Positions 1-10,000 of a DNA stretch of 64,000 nucleotides are shown here, piece after piece. The notes under the pieces are model-generated. The model did not search any database and was not told the DNA's origin. It saw nothing but the letters and a program-made list of their open reading frames with translations. Every line of letters begins with the position of its first letter. Positions within the stretch are counted from its first letter, which is position 1. The position numbers and the translations under genes are program-made. This stretch comes from Geosiphon pyriformis (taxonomy: Eukaryota; Glomeromycota; Glomeromycetes; Archaeosporales; Geosiphonaceae), in the NCBI GenBank assembly GCA_016748015.1, contig JAAOMT010000128.1, forward strand, positions 801,471 through 865,470. The letters run 5' to 3'.

Positions 1-32
1 ACATTGTAATACTTTCTTTTTGATATTTCAAC

Positions 33-124
33 CTGGTGTTTGCTGCTATCACCAGTTGGTGTTGGCTGCTATTGTGAACTGGTGCTTGCCACTATCGCGA
101 GATGGTGTTTGCTACTATGTTAAT
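33..124. repeat. 23-bp tandem repeat, four copies
   Basis: Four head-to-tail units of exactly 23 bases begin at 33, 56, 79 and 102, sharing the core TGGTGTTTGCTGCTAT with a few substitutions. The unit is not a multiple of three and lies in no open frame. It sits just upstream of the truncated edge of element A and may belong to whatever sequence A is joined to. Confidence 0.85.
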
Positions 125-195
125 CATTACTTTTCTAAGATTATTACTGTGCTATATTATGATTGAATAGTTTGTATTATTTTTATGATTCTTTT

Positions 196-2304
196 TGCTA
201 AATTCTTAAACCATAACACTGGTCCTTTCTGGCAAGCAAAGAAATCAATGTCAGAGGAGGAATAATTGATGCTAGATATACTGGAGACATTACAATAATG
301 CTTCAAAATGAAATTGACAAACCATTCAAGATCGAACATGCTGAAAAAATTGCCCAAGCTATTTACCTACCCCTAATCAACATTTCGGGTTTGCAACTAG
401 TCAATCAAAGAGAACAATTAGGAAAAAGCAATAGAGGAACTCAAAGTTTTGGTTCAACTGGACAATTCACAGTTCCAGTTAACATAGCTCTTAACACATG
501 GAACAAATCCCACCAGATTCTCAGACTTCCACAACCAATTACCATCTTACCCTTTGGAGAACATCCAGAAATTTACATCTGCCCAAAGCCAACAACCACA
601 CAACAAATTTTTGAGTCCAATGAACAAGTCTGCTTGGAACATAATATTTCGATCCCAAACATTTATATTCCAGAAGGAACAAAGAAAGTCCAAGTTACTT
701 TTTACAACCCCAATAATTACCCCATAATTTTATTAAATAATTTAGAAATTGGAGTTATTCACAATAATATATTTCAACAAGAATTACCCCAAACAGTCTC
801 CAATTTCTCTGAAATTATTAGACATTTAATACCAAAAATCAACCCAAACCCCAGCTCTGAAAACTACCATGTTGTCATGAAAAAACTATCTCGAATCAAC
901 ATGGGACAACTTGAACCACAACAACAGACCCAGCTCAAAGAGCTAATTGCAGAATTTGCCGATATCTTCGCTGAAAACAACAATGACTTAGGAAGAACCA
1001 ATTTGGTCCAACACCAAATTTATACAAGAGATGCCAAACCAAGAAGACAATAAGCATATCGAGTTGCTCCAGAAAGCCACCAATTCATCCGAGAAGAAGT
1101 ACAACAAATGCTTAACAATGGGCTCATCCAACCCTCCATGAGTCCTTGGGCTTCACTTGTAGTGCTAGTTAAAAAGAAAAATGGAAAGATCTGATTTTGT
1201 GTTGACTATCGACAACTCAACAGTATTACAATTGGAGATGCCTACCCCCTTCTCCGAATTGATGACATGTTAGATGTCCTTGGAAAATCCAAATACTTTT
1301 CAACACTAGATTTAAAAAGTGGTTACTGACAAGTTGCTATGGATCTTAAAAATTGCCCCAAAACAGCATTTACCACCCAAGGTGAAAATTACGAGTTCAA
1401 TGTAATGTCTTTTGGATTATACAATGCACCAGCAACATTTCAGAGATTAATGAATGTTGTGTACCAAGGACTTTTTTGGAAATCAGTAGTTGTTTATCTT
1501 GACAATACTGATGTTTATTCTCCATCATTCAAATTACACTTAAAACACCTATGAGAAGTTTTTCAACGATTACAAAAAGCAGGACTAAAACTCAATATTG
1601 AAAAATGCTACTTTGGAAAAACAAGCTTGGCCTTTCTTGGTCATATCGTTAGTAAAGATAGAATTAAACCAGATCCTAGAAAAATCAGCGTTGTCAAAAA
1701 CTTCAAAACTTCTCGAAACACTACAGAACTAAGAAGATTCATAGGATTAGCATCTTACTATCAGAAGTTTATCAAAGAATTTTCGGAAATTGCAAAACCC
1801 CTCAACCAGCTTACTACCAAAAACATTGAATACAAATGGACTACCGAACATCAAAAAGCTTTTGAAATTCTCAAGGAAAAACTGACAACAGCTCCAATTC
1901 TCGCCTATCTGGATTTTAGCAACTGATTTCAACTAGCTACAAATGCTTCATATACTGCCTTTGGTGCTATCTTATTACAACTAGATGACAATGGAAATGA
2001 GTGAGTAATTCCTTATGCTAGCAGAACATTAAAACCAGCTGAGAAAAACTACCCTGCCACAAAACTAGAAACAGCAGCTGTAATTTGGGCTCTACACTAC
2101 TTCAATCTTTATCTCAAGTCTAAAAAATTCGATATTATCACTGATAATATTGGACTTAAATGGCTTCAGAACAAAAATACTCAGCTGAATGCAAAACAAA
2201 CTTGATGGACAGGATTTCTAGCAAACTATTGATACATAGTACATCACAAACCAGGAAAACTCCACACCAATGTTGATTGTCTCTCCAAAATGAGACAAGA
2301 TTAG
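196..2304 (+). pseudogene. A: dUTPase (C-term) - linker - RT - RNase H, broken
   Basis: One reading frame runs through the interval. Bases 217-480 encode dUTPase motifs: a degraded SxLA of motif 2, GGIIDARYTGDI (motif 3, with its Asp and Tyr) and RGTQSFGSTG (motif 5). A linker of about 190 residues ends in a typical pre-RT segment near 960-1050. The RT follows with FCVDYRQLN, STLDLKSGY, a degraded YLDD box (YLDN, about 1495-1506) and FLGHIVS; RNase H ends near 2280. Frame stops are at 1051, 1192, 1327, 1552, 1924, 2002, 2203 and 2230. Several replace residues that element B or the family keeps: the Trp of GYWQ at 1327, an Arg before FCVDY at 1192. Each fits a single C-to-T or G-to-A change. 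The frame closes at TAG 2302, before the integrase frame. Confidence 0.9.
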
Positions 2305-2356
2305 AAAAACACAAAAACCAACATTCAACTTAACCAACCAAAAGAGCCAACAAACA

Positions 2357-3742
2357 ATGAATTCAGAAAACTACAATGATCTCAAACAATATTTGGAAAC
2401 ATTAACAATCCCAACAGATTGGTCTCCAGATGAAAAACATTGACTACAACAACAAGCCAAACAATATTTTCTACACAACAACATTATTTATTACCAAAAT
2501 TTCAAAAACCCAGACAAACCACTCAGATTAATACAAGAACAGGAAAAAAAGACTATATTATACAACATGCACTCAGATCCTTTATCAGCTCACTTCGGAA
2601 AAAACAGCACCACCCAAAGAACACTAAAATACTACTTTTGGTCTCGAATGAGAAAAGACATTCACAAATATGTCGAATCTTGTGATAGTTGTCAAAGAAG
2701 AGGAAGAACTTGCCCTACAGAACCTTTAAACCCAATCAAAGTTGGACAGCTTTTTGACAAAGTTGGTATTGATTTAGTCGGACCACTACCTATCACAAAC
2801 CAAGGAAACCGCTACATTGCAGTAGCCGTAGACTATCTCACCAAATGGCCTAAAGTCAGAGCCATTCAACAGGCAGATGCAAAATCAGTAGTAAACTTCA
2901 TCTATGAAGACATCATTTGTAGACATGAATGCCCAATAGAACTTTTATCTAATCAAGGAACACATTTTGTGAACAATTTAATCCAGGAAATTTGTGGACG
3001 ATTTAATGTTAAGAGACCATTATCTTCATCCTACTATCCACAAACAAATGGACTGGTAGAACGGTTCAACAGAACATTGTGTGAATCATTAGCCAAAGTT
3101 TCAACTGATTTTGAGCAAGAATGGGATCTCTTTATTCCATCAGTGTTACTAGCATATAAGACACTAAAACAAGATACCACAAAACACACACCATTTGATT
3201 TAACTTATGGAAGGATGGCAACATTACCAATTAGTTTCACAGTAGAAACATACTCAGCACAACCAATTGATGAAAACAATTTTCAAGAAATGCTTCAATA
3301 AAGAGCCTACACTCTGCTTAGCATATTGGAAGGAAAACAACAAATAGCAGTCACCCATATTAAACACTCCCAAGCTCAACAAAAAGAATGGCATGATGAC
3401 AAATTGCCTCCAGTCACCAATGAATTTAAAATTGGAAACAAAGTTCTCTTACACAGAACTAAAGCTGAAAAACAATGGAGTGGAAAATTTGAAAATAAAT
3501 GAGATAGATCATTCTTTATTTATGAAGTTTTAGGCAACAGATTATACAAGCTAAGACTTGATGACAAAATTCTAACAAAAGTTGCACATGGAGATCATTT
3601 GAAACACTATAATTCCAGAAACAATCCTGAACCATTAATTTCACAAATTGGTACACATTCCCTTTTAATCAATCCCGAAGACATTCCCCAAAATTTAGAA
3701 CCAATAGTTGTCGTTGAACAGCCTCACAACTTGAACACTTAA
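2357..3742 (+). pseudogene. A: Ty3/gypsy integrase, broken, D-N-E active site
   Basis: This ATG-started frame is shifted relative to the RT frame. It carries the HHCC zinc finger (HSDPLSAH, then CDSC, about 2570-2690) and the catalytic core. The first Asp is present in GIDLVGPL. The second is Asn (LLSNQGTHF, codon AAT at 2951). Glu is present in NGLVERFNRT, 35 residues after that Asn as in D,D-35-E enzymes. The C-terminal region after 3300 is the usual gypsy tail. In-frame stops lie near 2442, 3298 and 3500. In element B, RT and integrase share one frame, so the frame change here is probably secondary. Confidence 0.9.
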
Positions 3743-3863
3743 TTTAAATTTATTATTATAGTTATCTTTTTATAATTTAGAAACAATCTCACAAAAACAA
3801 AACAAAAATAACATAAAAACTCATGCACCAAAAATAATTTTCTTTTATTTCAAATCGCTTATA

Positions 3864-4583
3864 ATGACTATTTCTCAAAACATTCAACAATTATCCCAAA
3901 AACTAATATTAGCTTTAAAAACAATACCTGAATTATCCATTACTGTTACTAGAAACCACATTAATTATACTCAAACAGAAGTAGTTACAAATTTAGCCCC
4001 AAATTCACGAAAATATTACCCGTATAAGAAGAACACAAGAAGTTATACTGGAATTCACCTGCCAGAACTTTTAAAATTTGCTTTAAGAGAAAATCTAATG
4101 CTCACTCCGATTAGTATTCCACCAAATGCTACAATTCAACAAAGACTTCAACTGTGTCTCAATGAGGAAAACATTGAATATCCTTCAATCTATAGATATT
4201 TTCACATTGGAAAAACACTCTACAAATAGAAACTGGAACTTACAACAGCAAACCTTGTAAAAGAAGCTATTCAGAAACAACTCTACAATGAATTCAAGAC
4301 AACAGCTGGATCAACAAACAGTCGCTACAGGCTCAGAGCTGCTCTTAGACTTTATGACCTATTCCACACCTGTGAAAACGTACTACAAAACCCAATTTTT
4401 CAACCTTTAAAGATTCAATACATTAGAAAGCTCACAGAACTGAAATTTCAACAATTTTCAGATCAAATTTCTTTAATAATTTTGGATTATTATCTGGAAA
4501 TGACAAACAGTACTTGAACTTCGACGGAGCTCAGTCTTGAGAAGAAGGTTATGTTACCAGATGAAATTAGAGATATTATTTAG
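3864..4583 (+). pseudogene. A: accessory ORF3 between integrase and 3' LTR
   Basis: An ATG-started frame of 239 codons, broken by TAG 4227 (expected CAG) and TGA 4515 (expected TGG), lies between integrase and LTR. Its last codons run about 30 bases into the LTR. The product is unrecognised: about 238 residues, soluble, basic and mostly helix-forming, without signal peptide or obvious membrane segment. A clear decayed homologue occupies 28660-29362, again directly before an LTR of the same family, so the ORF belongs to this family. Such 3' ORFs in LTR elements are sometimes env-like or Gag-like; nothing here supports an envelope. Confidence 0.75.
4539..4551 (+). other. Polypurine tract of element A
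   Basis: A purine run, GAGAAGAAGG, lies directly before the LTR start and would prime plus-strand DNA synthesis. It is also the coding sequence of the ORF3 C-terminus. The relic at 29320-29330 keeps AAAAAAGAGA at the same place. Confidence 0.7.
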
Positions 4584-4760
4584 CATAAAATTATCTTATA
4601 ATTCCTATCATTAATTAGCATTGTTTCAAATTATCACTTATTACATTAGCAAAAATGTCCGAAATTATCATTTAATTAATAACCCAAATTGTACACAACA
4701 CAAATGTAACCTAATTGCGATGATCAATCATGCAATACCCCGAACTATGTAACATTTAAA

Positions 4761-4880
4761 AGTTCACCGAAATTTATAGAAATTTGCCGAAATAATTAAT
4801 AGTTCACTGAAATATCTAATAGTTCGCAGAAATAACTTGTAGTTCGCCAAAATGTATCTTTAGTTCAGCAAAATTGTAGA
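4761..4880 (+). repeat. About 21-bp degenerate repeats upstream of the LTR-A TATA box
   Basis: Six imperfect units with core AGTTCGCCGAAAT follow each other at about 20-21 base spacing. The same array is present, better preserved in places, in the solo LTRs at 41935-42060 and, inverted, at 36950-37040. Its location 45-165 bases before the TATA box suggests repeated activator sites; this is inference. Confidence 0.75.
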
Positions 4881-4924
4881 AAATAGCAAAGTTCAAGTTC
4901 ATAGAATAGTGTTACGACAAGTTG

Positions 4925-4932
4925 TATAAAAG
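4925..4932 (+). promoter_or_regulatory. TATA box of LTR family A
   Basis: TATAAAAG stands in a block, GTTGTATAAAAGAAGAGC, that is kept almost unchanged in the other family copies (42105-42112 and inverted near 36890). Transcription of the element would start a short distance downstream, marking the U3/R boundary. Confidence 0.65.
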
Positions 4933-5525
4933 AAGAGCTTCTTTTTTCAAGAAAATATATTTTACTTTAGATTTAACAATTAGAATTATCCTTTACACAC
5001 AAAAACAAAATAAATATCAAATAATTCAAAAAATCAAATCCTGAATTATTTCACTTTTAAAATTAACTAATTCCTACTAAACAGTTTGAAATTGATTAGC
5101 TACCAATTTCAGTAAACTATTAGTGACTCTAGGCCTGGATAGAAAACATTTTCTTTGACAAAAATTCTATTTCTTTTACATTTCTTTTATTTTTCTTTTA
5201 TTTTCTTATTACAATTATTAGGGTAGCCTACAGATGAAATTCCTGTAGAAGAGTTGACTTTCACAGCAAAATAACTACACATTTTTAGTGAGCTTCTAGA
5301 CGAGCAATTTCTGGGAAAGAGTTGACGTTTACTACAATGTAACTACATAAAAGCAACTGGCAAGGAATTGGCCATTCCACTCATAAGCCCAGCAGCTCAA
5401 ATTATAAGAGATAATTTGAGGATAAATTCAGTTATCGGAGATTCAAACACTTCCCATAATCATAAATTAACAGCATTACAACAAACATACAAGAGCTAAG
5501 AAGAGACCAAAAATCTCCGGTAACA

Positions 5526-6376
5526 CCGAGTTGGTCAATTTTTCTTCTGGCTGTACTGTCTTTGAGATTAGTGATATGATCTTCCAGATTGGTGGCTGGA
5601 CTTGTTTTATTCCTCGTTCGCCTAATTCTGGTCATTGTTTCCGGTTTGCTCTGGTTATGTTTGGTTTCCAAGTTGATTTAGACTCTGCAATCATTAAAAC
5701 TGGTATCTTAAGAAAATGCTGTATTTGGTGGAAAACCCCTGGTTGTTGGCAATGCTTCAGATGTCAAGAAGTGAGCCATTTGGCTGTTGACTGCAAAGTT
5801 TTTTTACCTCCCTCTTCTAAGACTCTCAAGATGTTTAAAACATATTTTGTGAGTAGTGTTTCTTATGCAAAAACTTCTGCTTCTCTGGATTCTTCTGAGT
5901 TTCCTTCTCTGGCGGCTTTTATTTCCCCTTTTGTGGTTATTGGTGATTTCTTGGTATCTTCCCAGTTGGCTTCTTTGGAATCTGATTTGGTTAAGCTTTC
6001 TGCTTTGGTTGAGTTTATTGTTAAACCAGTTAGTTCTTTGGTCAAATTGTTCGAACAATTTATTAATGGAAATTTGATCTTAAGCAGTAAACTTGGCCTT
6101 AAAATTAATAAAGTTATGATGTATATGAGTTCTTTTAATAAGATTGTTGGTAAGTTGGAGAGAGAAATGGTTTTTTTAAAGAAAAAATGCTGCATAGAGG
6201 ATATTAATATGTCTGGCAATTCAGAGCACCAAGTTGGTTTGGATAATGAGGTGTTTTCTAATTTAATGTCCCTTTGGGAACATAAGCCTATTGATGTTAA
6301 AGCTAATGCCTTGAAAACAGCTAAATGGCTGGTTGGATTGGTTTTTTGTAGTGTGACTTTGTTTCTTATTGTTTAA
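5526..6376 (+). pseudogene. LINE ORF1 (zinc-knuckle protein), 5'-truncated
   Basis: About 283 residues are open. A CCHC knuckle, CFRCQEVSHLAVDC (C-x2-C-x4-H-x4-C), lies near 5755-5800 and is the nucleic-acid binding part of LINE ORF1 proteins. A Ser/Ala/Leu-rich region follows, then a helical tail. TAA 6374 stands where CAA would continue the frame for about another dozen codons (SSLDKFFSSVSI) into the ORF2 stop context, so the protein was once slightly longer and fused to the last residues of ORF2. The N-terminus is cut at the LTR junction. The shape matches ORF1 proteins I know from Glomeromycotina LINEs. Confidence 0.75.
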
Positions 6377-6575
6377 AAGATATCGTCTTTGGATAAGTTT
6401 TTTTCTAGTGTTTCAATATAGTATAGTCTGAACTGGCTCAAGTAGCTAGTTACATGTAGAAAACACGTAAGCCACATCTAATTTAAGACTCTATGTGGTC
6501 ATATTGTATTAGATAGTGGTTGGGTCTTGGTCATTAAACTTTAATAAAAAATAAAAATAAAATAAAAAAATAATA
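5526..6575 (+). mobile_element. Internally deleted LINE: ORF1 joined to the 3' UTR
   Basis: The left part encodes LINE ORF1. From about 6400 the sequence matches the end of ORF2 plus the 3' UTR of the decayed LINEs whose 3' ends lie, inverted, at about 6890-7065 and 14766-14890. ORF2, several kilobases in those copies, is absent. The copy ends in an A-rich tail (6541-6575) as expected for target-primed reverse transcription. The left edge abuts the end of the element A LTR exactly, so either the LINE is 5'-truncated there or A inserted into it. This copy is far less decayed than the other two. Confidence 0.75.
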
Positions 6576-6889
6576 TTATGTTTTTAATTTAACAAACATA
6601 TTACAATTTATTTTAAAAAAACAAACAACTTATTTTATAGCTAAAACATATTGTATAATTTCTAAAAATATTTAACTTAAATAAAAATATTTTATTAAAC
6701 TTTTAATTATTTTAAATAATAATTTATTAATTTTTATATCTTTTTTTTTGTATTTTATTTTTAATTTAATATTAAATATTTTAATTTTTATTGTATTAAA
6801 TAATCAGATTTTAATAAAACTTAACCAACTCAATATTTATAAATTTGAAATAATTAAAAATTTTGTAAATTTATTAAATAAAGCTTAAA

Positions 6890-9102
6890 AACAAATTTTT
6901 TATAAAAAACCAAATAAATTATTATTATTTTTATTTTGGCTTAATAAGTATAGTCCAATTGCTATTTAAAAACATATAATATAAATATATTATAAATTAA
7001 ATCTAATTTATATACTTGTTATATGTAACTTATTTGGGCCAATTAAAGCAATACTATATATTAGCTATAATTATTTTACTATCTAGATCTAAAAAAACAA
7101 ATATTTAAAACATATACCAAAATACATATATTTATTTTTCTCTATGCTTAAAAGCACTACTATTTTATTATTTAATTTATTTATATTATTATTTTTATAA
7201 GAAATCACATTATTATTGGCAAGCACTAAATTTTTTCTTTTTATATTAGCTCTATATTCAGATTTATAACAACATCTTCTAAATTTGTAAGCCAATACTA
7301 AGTTTTTTATGAAGATAATAACATAGCCAGTTTAAAATTACCAAAAACTGTTAAAGCTTTATGATATTAGCTCTTAGACATAAAACTTTTTATCAAAAAA
7401 GAATACAAATTAATATCATATATACAAAAAAACAATTTTTTTTAAACCACAGAAAAAAATATGGTAATATTTATTAATAATATTTATTATTTCTCAAACT
7501 TATTCAAGATTTCATTATAAATAACTTTATTTGAAAAATATTTAAAAACATAATTAAAAATTTTGGTTTTATTATAAAATATACACTTTGTATTTAAATA
7601 TAATATATTATACAACTATTTTTTAATAGCTATTAATAGATATCTATATAAAATCTTTATAAAAAGCAGTTAATAAATAACTTATAAAGTCAGAAGTCAT
7701 GTGTTTATTAAAATATCAAACCTCAAATGTTTTCTTTTAGTCCATTTTACTGATATTGTAATTTTTTGTTACTTTAAATCTAAACTTATTTTTTTACTTA
7801 ACATAACACAAAGTTCTGTAAAAAATTTTGATATAATAAATATTATAAAATAATATTATGTTATTAGACTAAATAAAAAACCCATGAATTATAATAAAAA
7901 AACTGCATCAGAAAAACAAACATCAAAGGTAAACATGTTGGCATATTTATTTTTTATAACACTATTATAACTTTTGATTTTGACCCAAAAAACCAACAAA
8001 TTTCTCTTCTTAATTAAATTAATTATTTGTTACTGTTTTATTTAAAATTATTTTCTGAAATCAGATGCAGTTAATTTTAACTTATTAATACAAGTACAAA
8101 TAACAACTTAACTGTCTAAATTAATAATTATATTGTCTTTTATAAAGACACAAACAAATACAAAAAAAATAATTTTGAGTTTAATTAAAATTAATAACAT
8201 AATACTATGTATTTTAATTCTAATACTTAAGTTAACATCAAAAAAAAACAGCAGTTCTTCTAACAACCAAAGTCAATTCAAAATTCTTAATAAAACTATT
8301 TATATAAATATTAAAAGAATCTAAACCAGATTTTAATAATATAATCTTAGTATGACTAATTAAGTTAATAATACCAAAGTTAAAAAAATATTTATCAAAT
8401 ACTTAAAACTAATTATAAGCAGCAGCCAGTCTGTTGCCTAAAAACTAAATAGCCAAATTAAATTATGCAAAAACAGAGTCTTATAAATTTAACTACTTTC
8501 AATATCTAAAACACTTTTTATTAAAACAACATCTTTTTTTGTTTAGTAATTGTTTTATAAAAGCAATATTAAAACATTTCAAAAATTAGACTATCTTAAA
8601 AAAACCTATGTTTCCAAAAATATTAAATATTGGCATCTTACCAAAAAAGTAAAAAGCACTTGACAATACAGCAAAAATAAATAAATCACAAAATAAAAAA
8701 AATTTTATAATTACAGCCAAAAATTGTTCTTAGAACTAATGTTTAATCTTACAAAATAATGCAAAAAATGTATTAACAATTAACTAAAAACTTGTAAATC
8801 TATACAACAATAAATAAAAAATCATTCCAGAACTTCAAAAATGTTTATAAAACTCAGAATAAAAGATGCTTTATCTTTAATCTATACTTGGCCAAAAGTT
8901 TTTAAGCCATAAAAAGACAAATAAACCAATATGTTTATAAAAAAGTCATATAAAAAATCTGTTTTAAATTTCAAGTTCTTTTTAATTATAGTGTTTTATT
9001 TTGCATAAACATACTTAAAAATAAAAGTAAATTGTATTTTATAGCCAATAATAAACTACAGAACAATAAAAACCAAATAGCAAAATTGTTTATCAAAAAT
9101 AA
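6890..9102 (-). mobile_element. Decayed LINE-1, 3' half
   Basis: On the minus strand the block at 6900-7065 aligns along its length with the 3' UTR of the LINE copy at 6400-6575: the GGCTCAAGTAGCTAG-like start, the TCTAATTTAAG-like middle and the A-rich TAATAAAAAATAAAA-like end, all shifted toward A+T. Upstream (7065-9102) is the expected place of the ORF2 C-terminal part, but stops in all frames prevent a clean translation. The LINE continues at 10001 after an inserted LTR. Confidence 0.6.
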
Positions 9103-10000
9103 TATTACTCATAGAATATAGGAACTATATATTAGTACACAAATTAGCCAATTTGAATAAAATGTAGTAAAAGTAGAATTCCAAGATTTTTCTTAGAGGA
9201 ATTGCAAGATTCCAGAATTATAGGATTCTAATATGAAGAATTACAGAATTCCAAAATTCCAAGATTCCTCTTAAGAAATTACAAGATTCCAGAAATTCCA
9301 AGATTTTTGGCTAGAGAATTAAAGAATTCAAGGAATCTTATATAACAAAATTTATGTATATATAGCAGTAGTATTAGAAACAAAAAAAACAGAATTCTTA
9401 GTTTAGAATCTTTAGTTCCAATTCTTTATTTATCTCTTCATATAATAGTATTCTATAATGTGAAGTAAAAACATCAAATATCAATAAAATACTTATTAAA
9501 ACATCACAATACATCTTCTCACTATTAACAACTTATGTTAATAGTTGCCAATACTTAACTATACTGGACCAATAGCTCTTAATCATAGCTATTAACAGAA
9601 TACTAACTCTTTCTTGTCTTGGCTTATTTTTTTTTCTTTTTTTTGTTTTGTTTATTATTTACTAAGTAATTAAAAATTAATGCATAGAATTATCGACATT
9701 AAAGAGACTGGTAAAAGATCCAGAAATAAGAGTAGAATATTTATTATTAAGAATAGCTTACCAGAAGAATTACCAACCACCATGCTGAAAAAAAAATTTG
9801 ACAGAATTGTGATTCCAAGAAGCTATGGAGAAAACAATATTTGAATCTCTGTTCATTATACAAAAGACTTAAACCAAATCTTTAGATTATGCAAACTTTC
9901 AGATCATACAAATCTTTAAATACCAACACCATCATACCAATTAAACACCAAGTTATGGGTTTGTTATTTGTTTCCAAACCTCAAAGAATTACTTGTAACA
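9103..10000 (+). repeat. Decayed solo LTR, family B
   Basis: The sequence begins TATTACTCATAGAATATAGG and ends ACTTGTAACA, matching the inverted LTRs of element B end to end, including the GAATTCC-rich block (about 9178-9330) and the TATATATAG region (about 9355). It interrupts LINE-1. Flanks read ATAA on the left and ATGG on the right, compatible with a 4-base target duplication after two G-to-A changes, but this is weak. Confidence 0.85.

Larger units (their letters stand above)
196..5525 (+). mobile_element. Ty3/gypsy retrotransposon A, 5'-truncated, inactive
   Basis: The order from left to right is the C-terminal part of a dUTPase, a linker, reverse transcriptase, RNase H, integrase, a separate accessory ORF and a 3' LTR. 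RT-RNase H preceding integrase is the Ty3/gypsy order. The gag, protease, 5' LTR and first part of the dUTPase are missing, and sequence left of about 196 is unrelated. Decay is moderate: about a dozen in-frame stops, mostly TGA where Trp or Arg is expected, plus catalytic Asp-to-Asn changes in RT and integrase. The matching 5' LTR is not in the window, so no target duplication can be read. Confidence 0.92.
4552..5525 (+). repeat. LTR, family A, 3' LTR of element A (974 bp)
   Basis: The LTR begins TGTTACCAG and ends CCGGTAACA, a perfect 7-base inverted terminus. Copies of the same family occur at 29331-30309 (+), 36283-37240 (-), 41732-42702 (+), 48930-49903 (-) and 52145-53107 (-). It contains a repeat array followed by a TATA box. 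The first 30 bases encode the end of ORF3. Confidence 0.93.

Noticed and set aside
1192-3502. TGA read as tryptophan (an alternative genetic code) in element A
   Set aside because: Several TGA codons do stand at Trp positions, but others stand at Arg, TAA and TAG occur at Gln positions, TGG is used in the same frames, and the host genes end in TGA. Deamination explains all of these.
3864-4583. ORF3 as an envelope gene
   Set aside because: The product has no signal peptide, transmembrane segment or cleavage site, so an env role is not supported.
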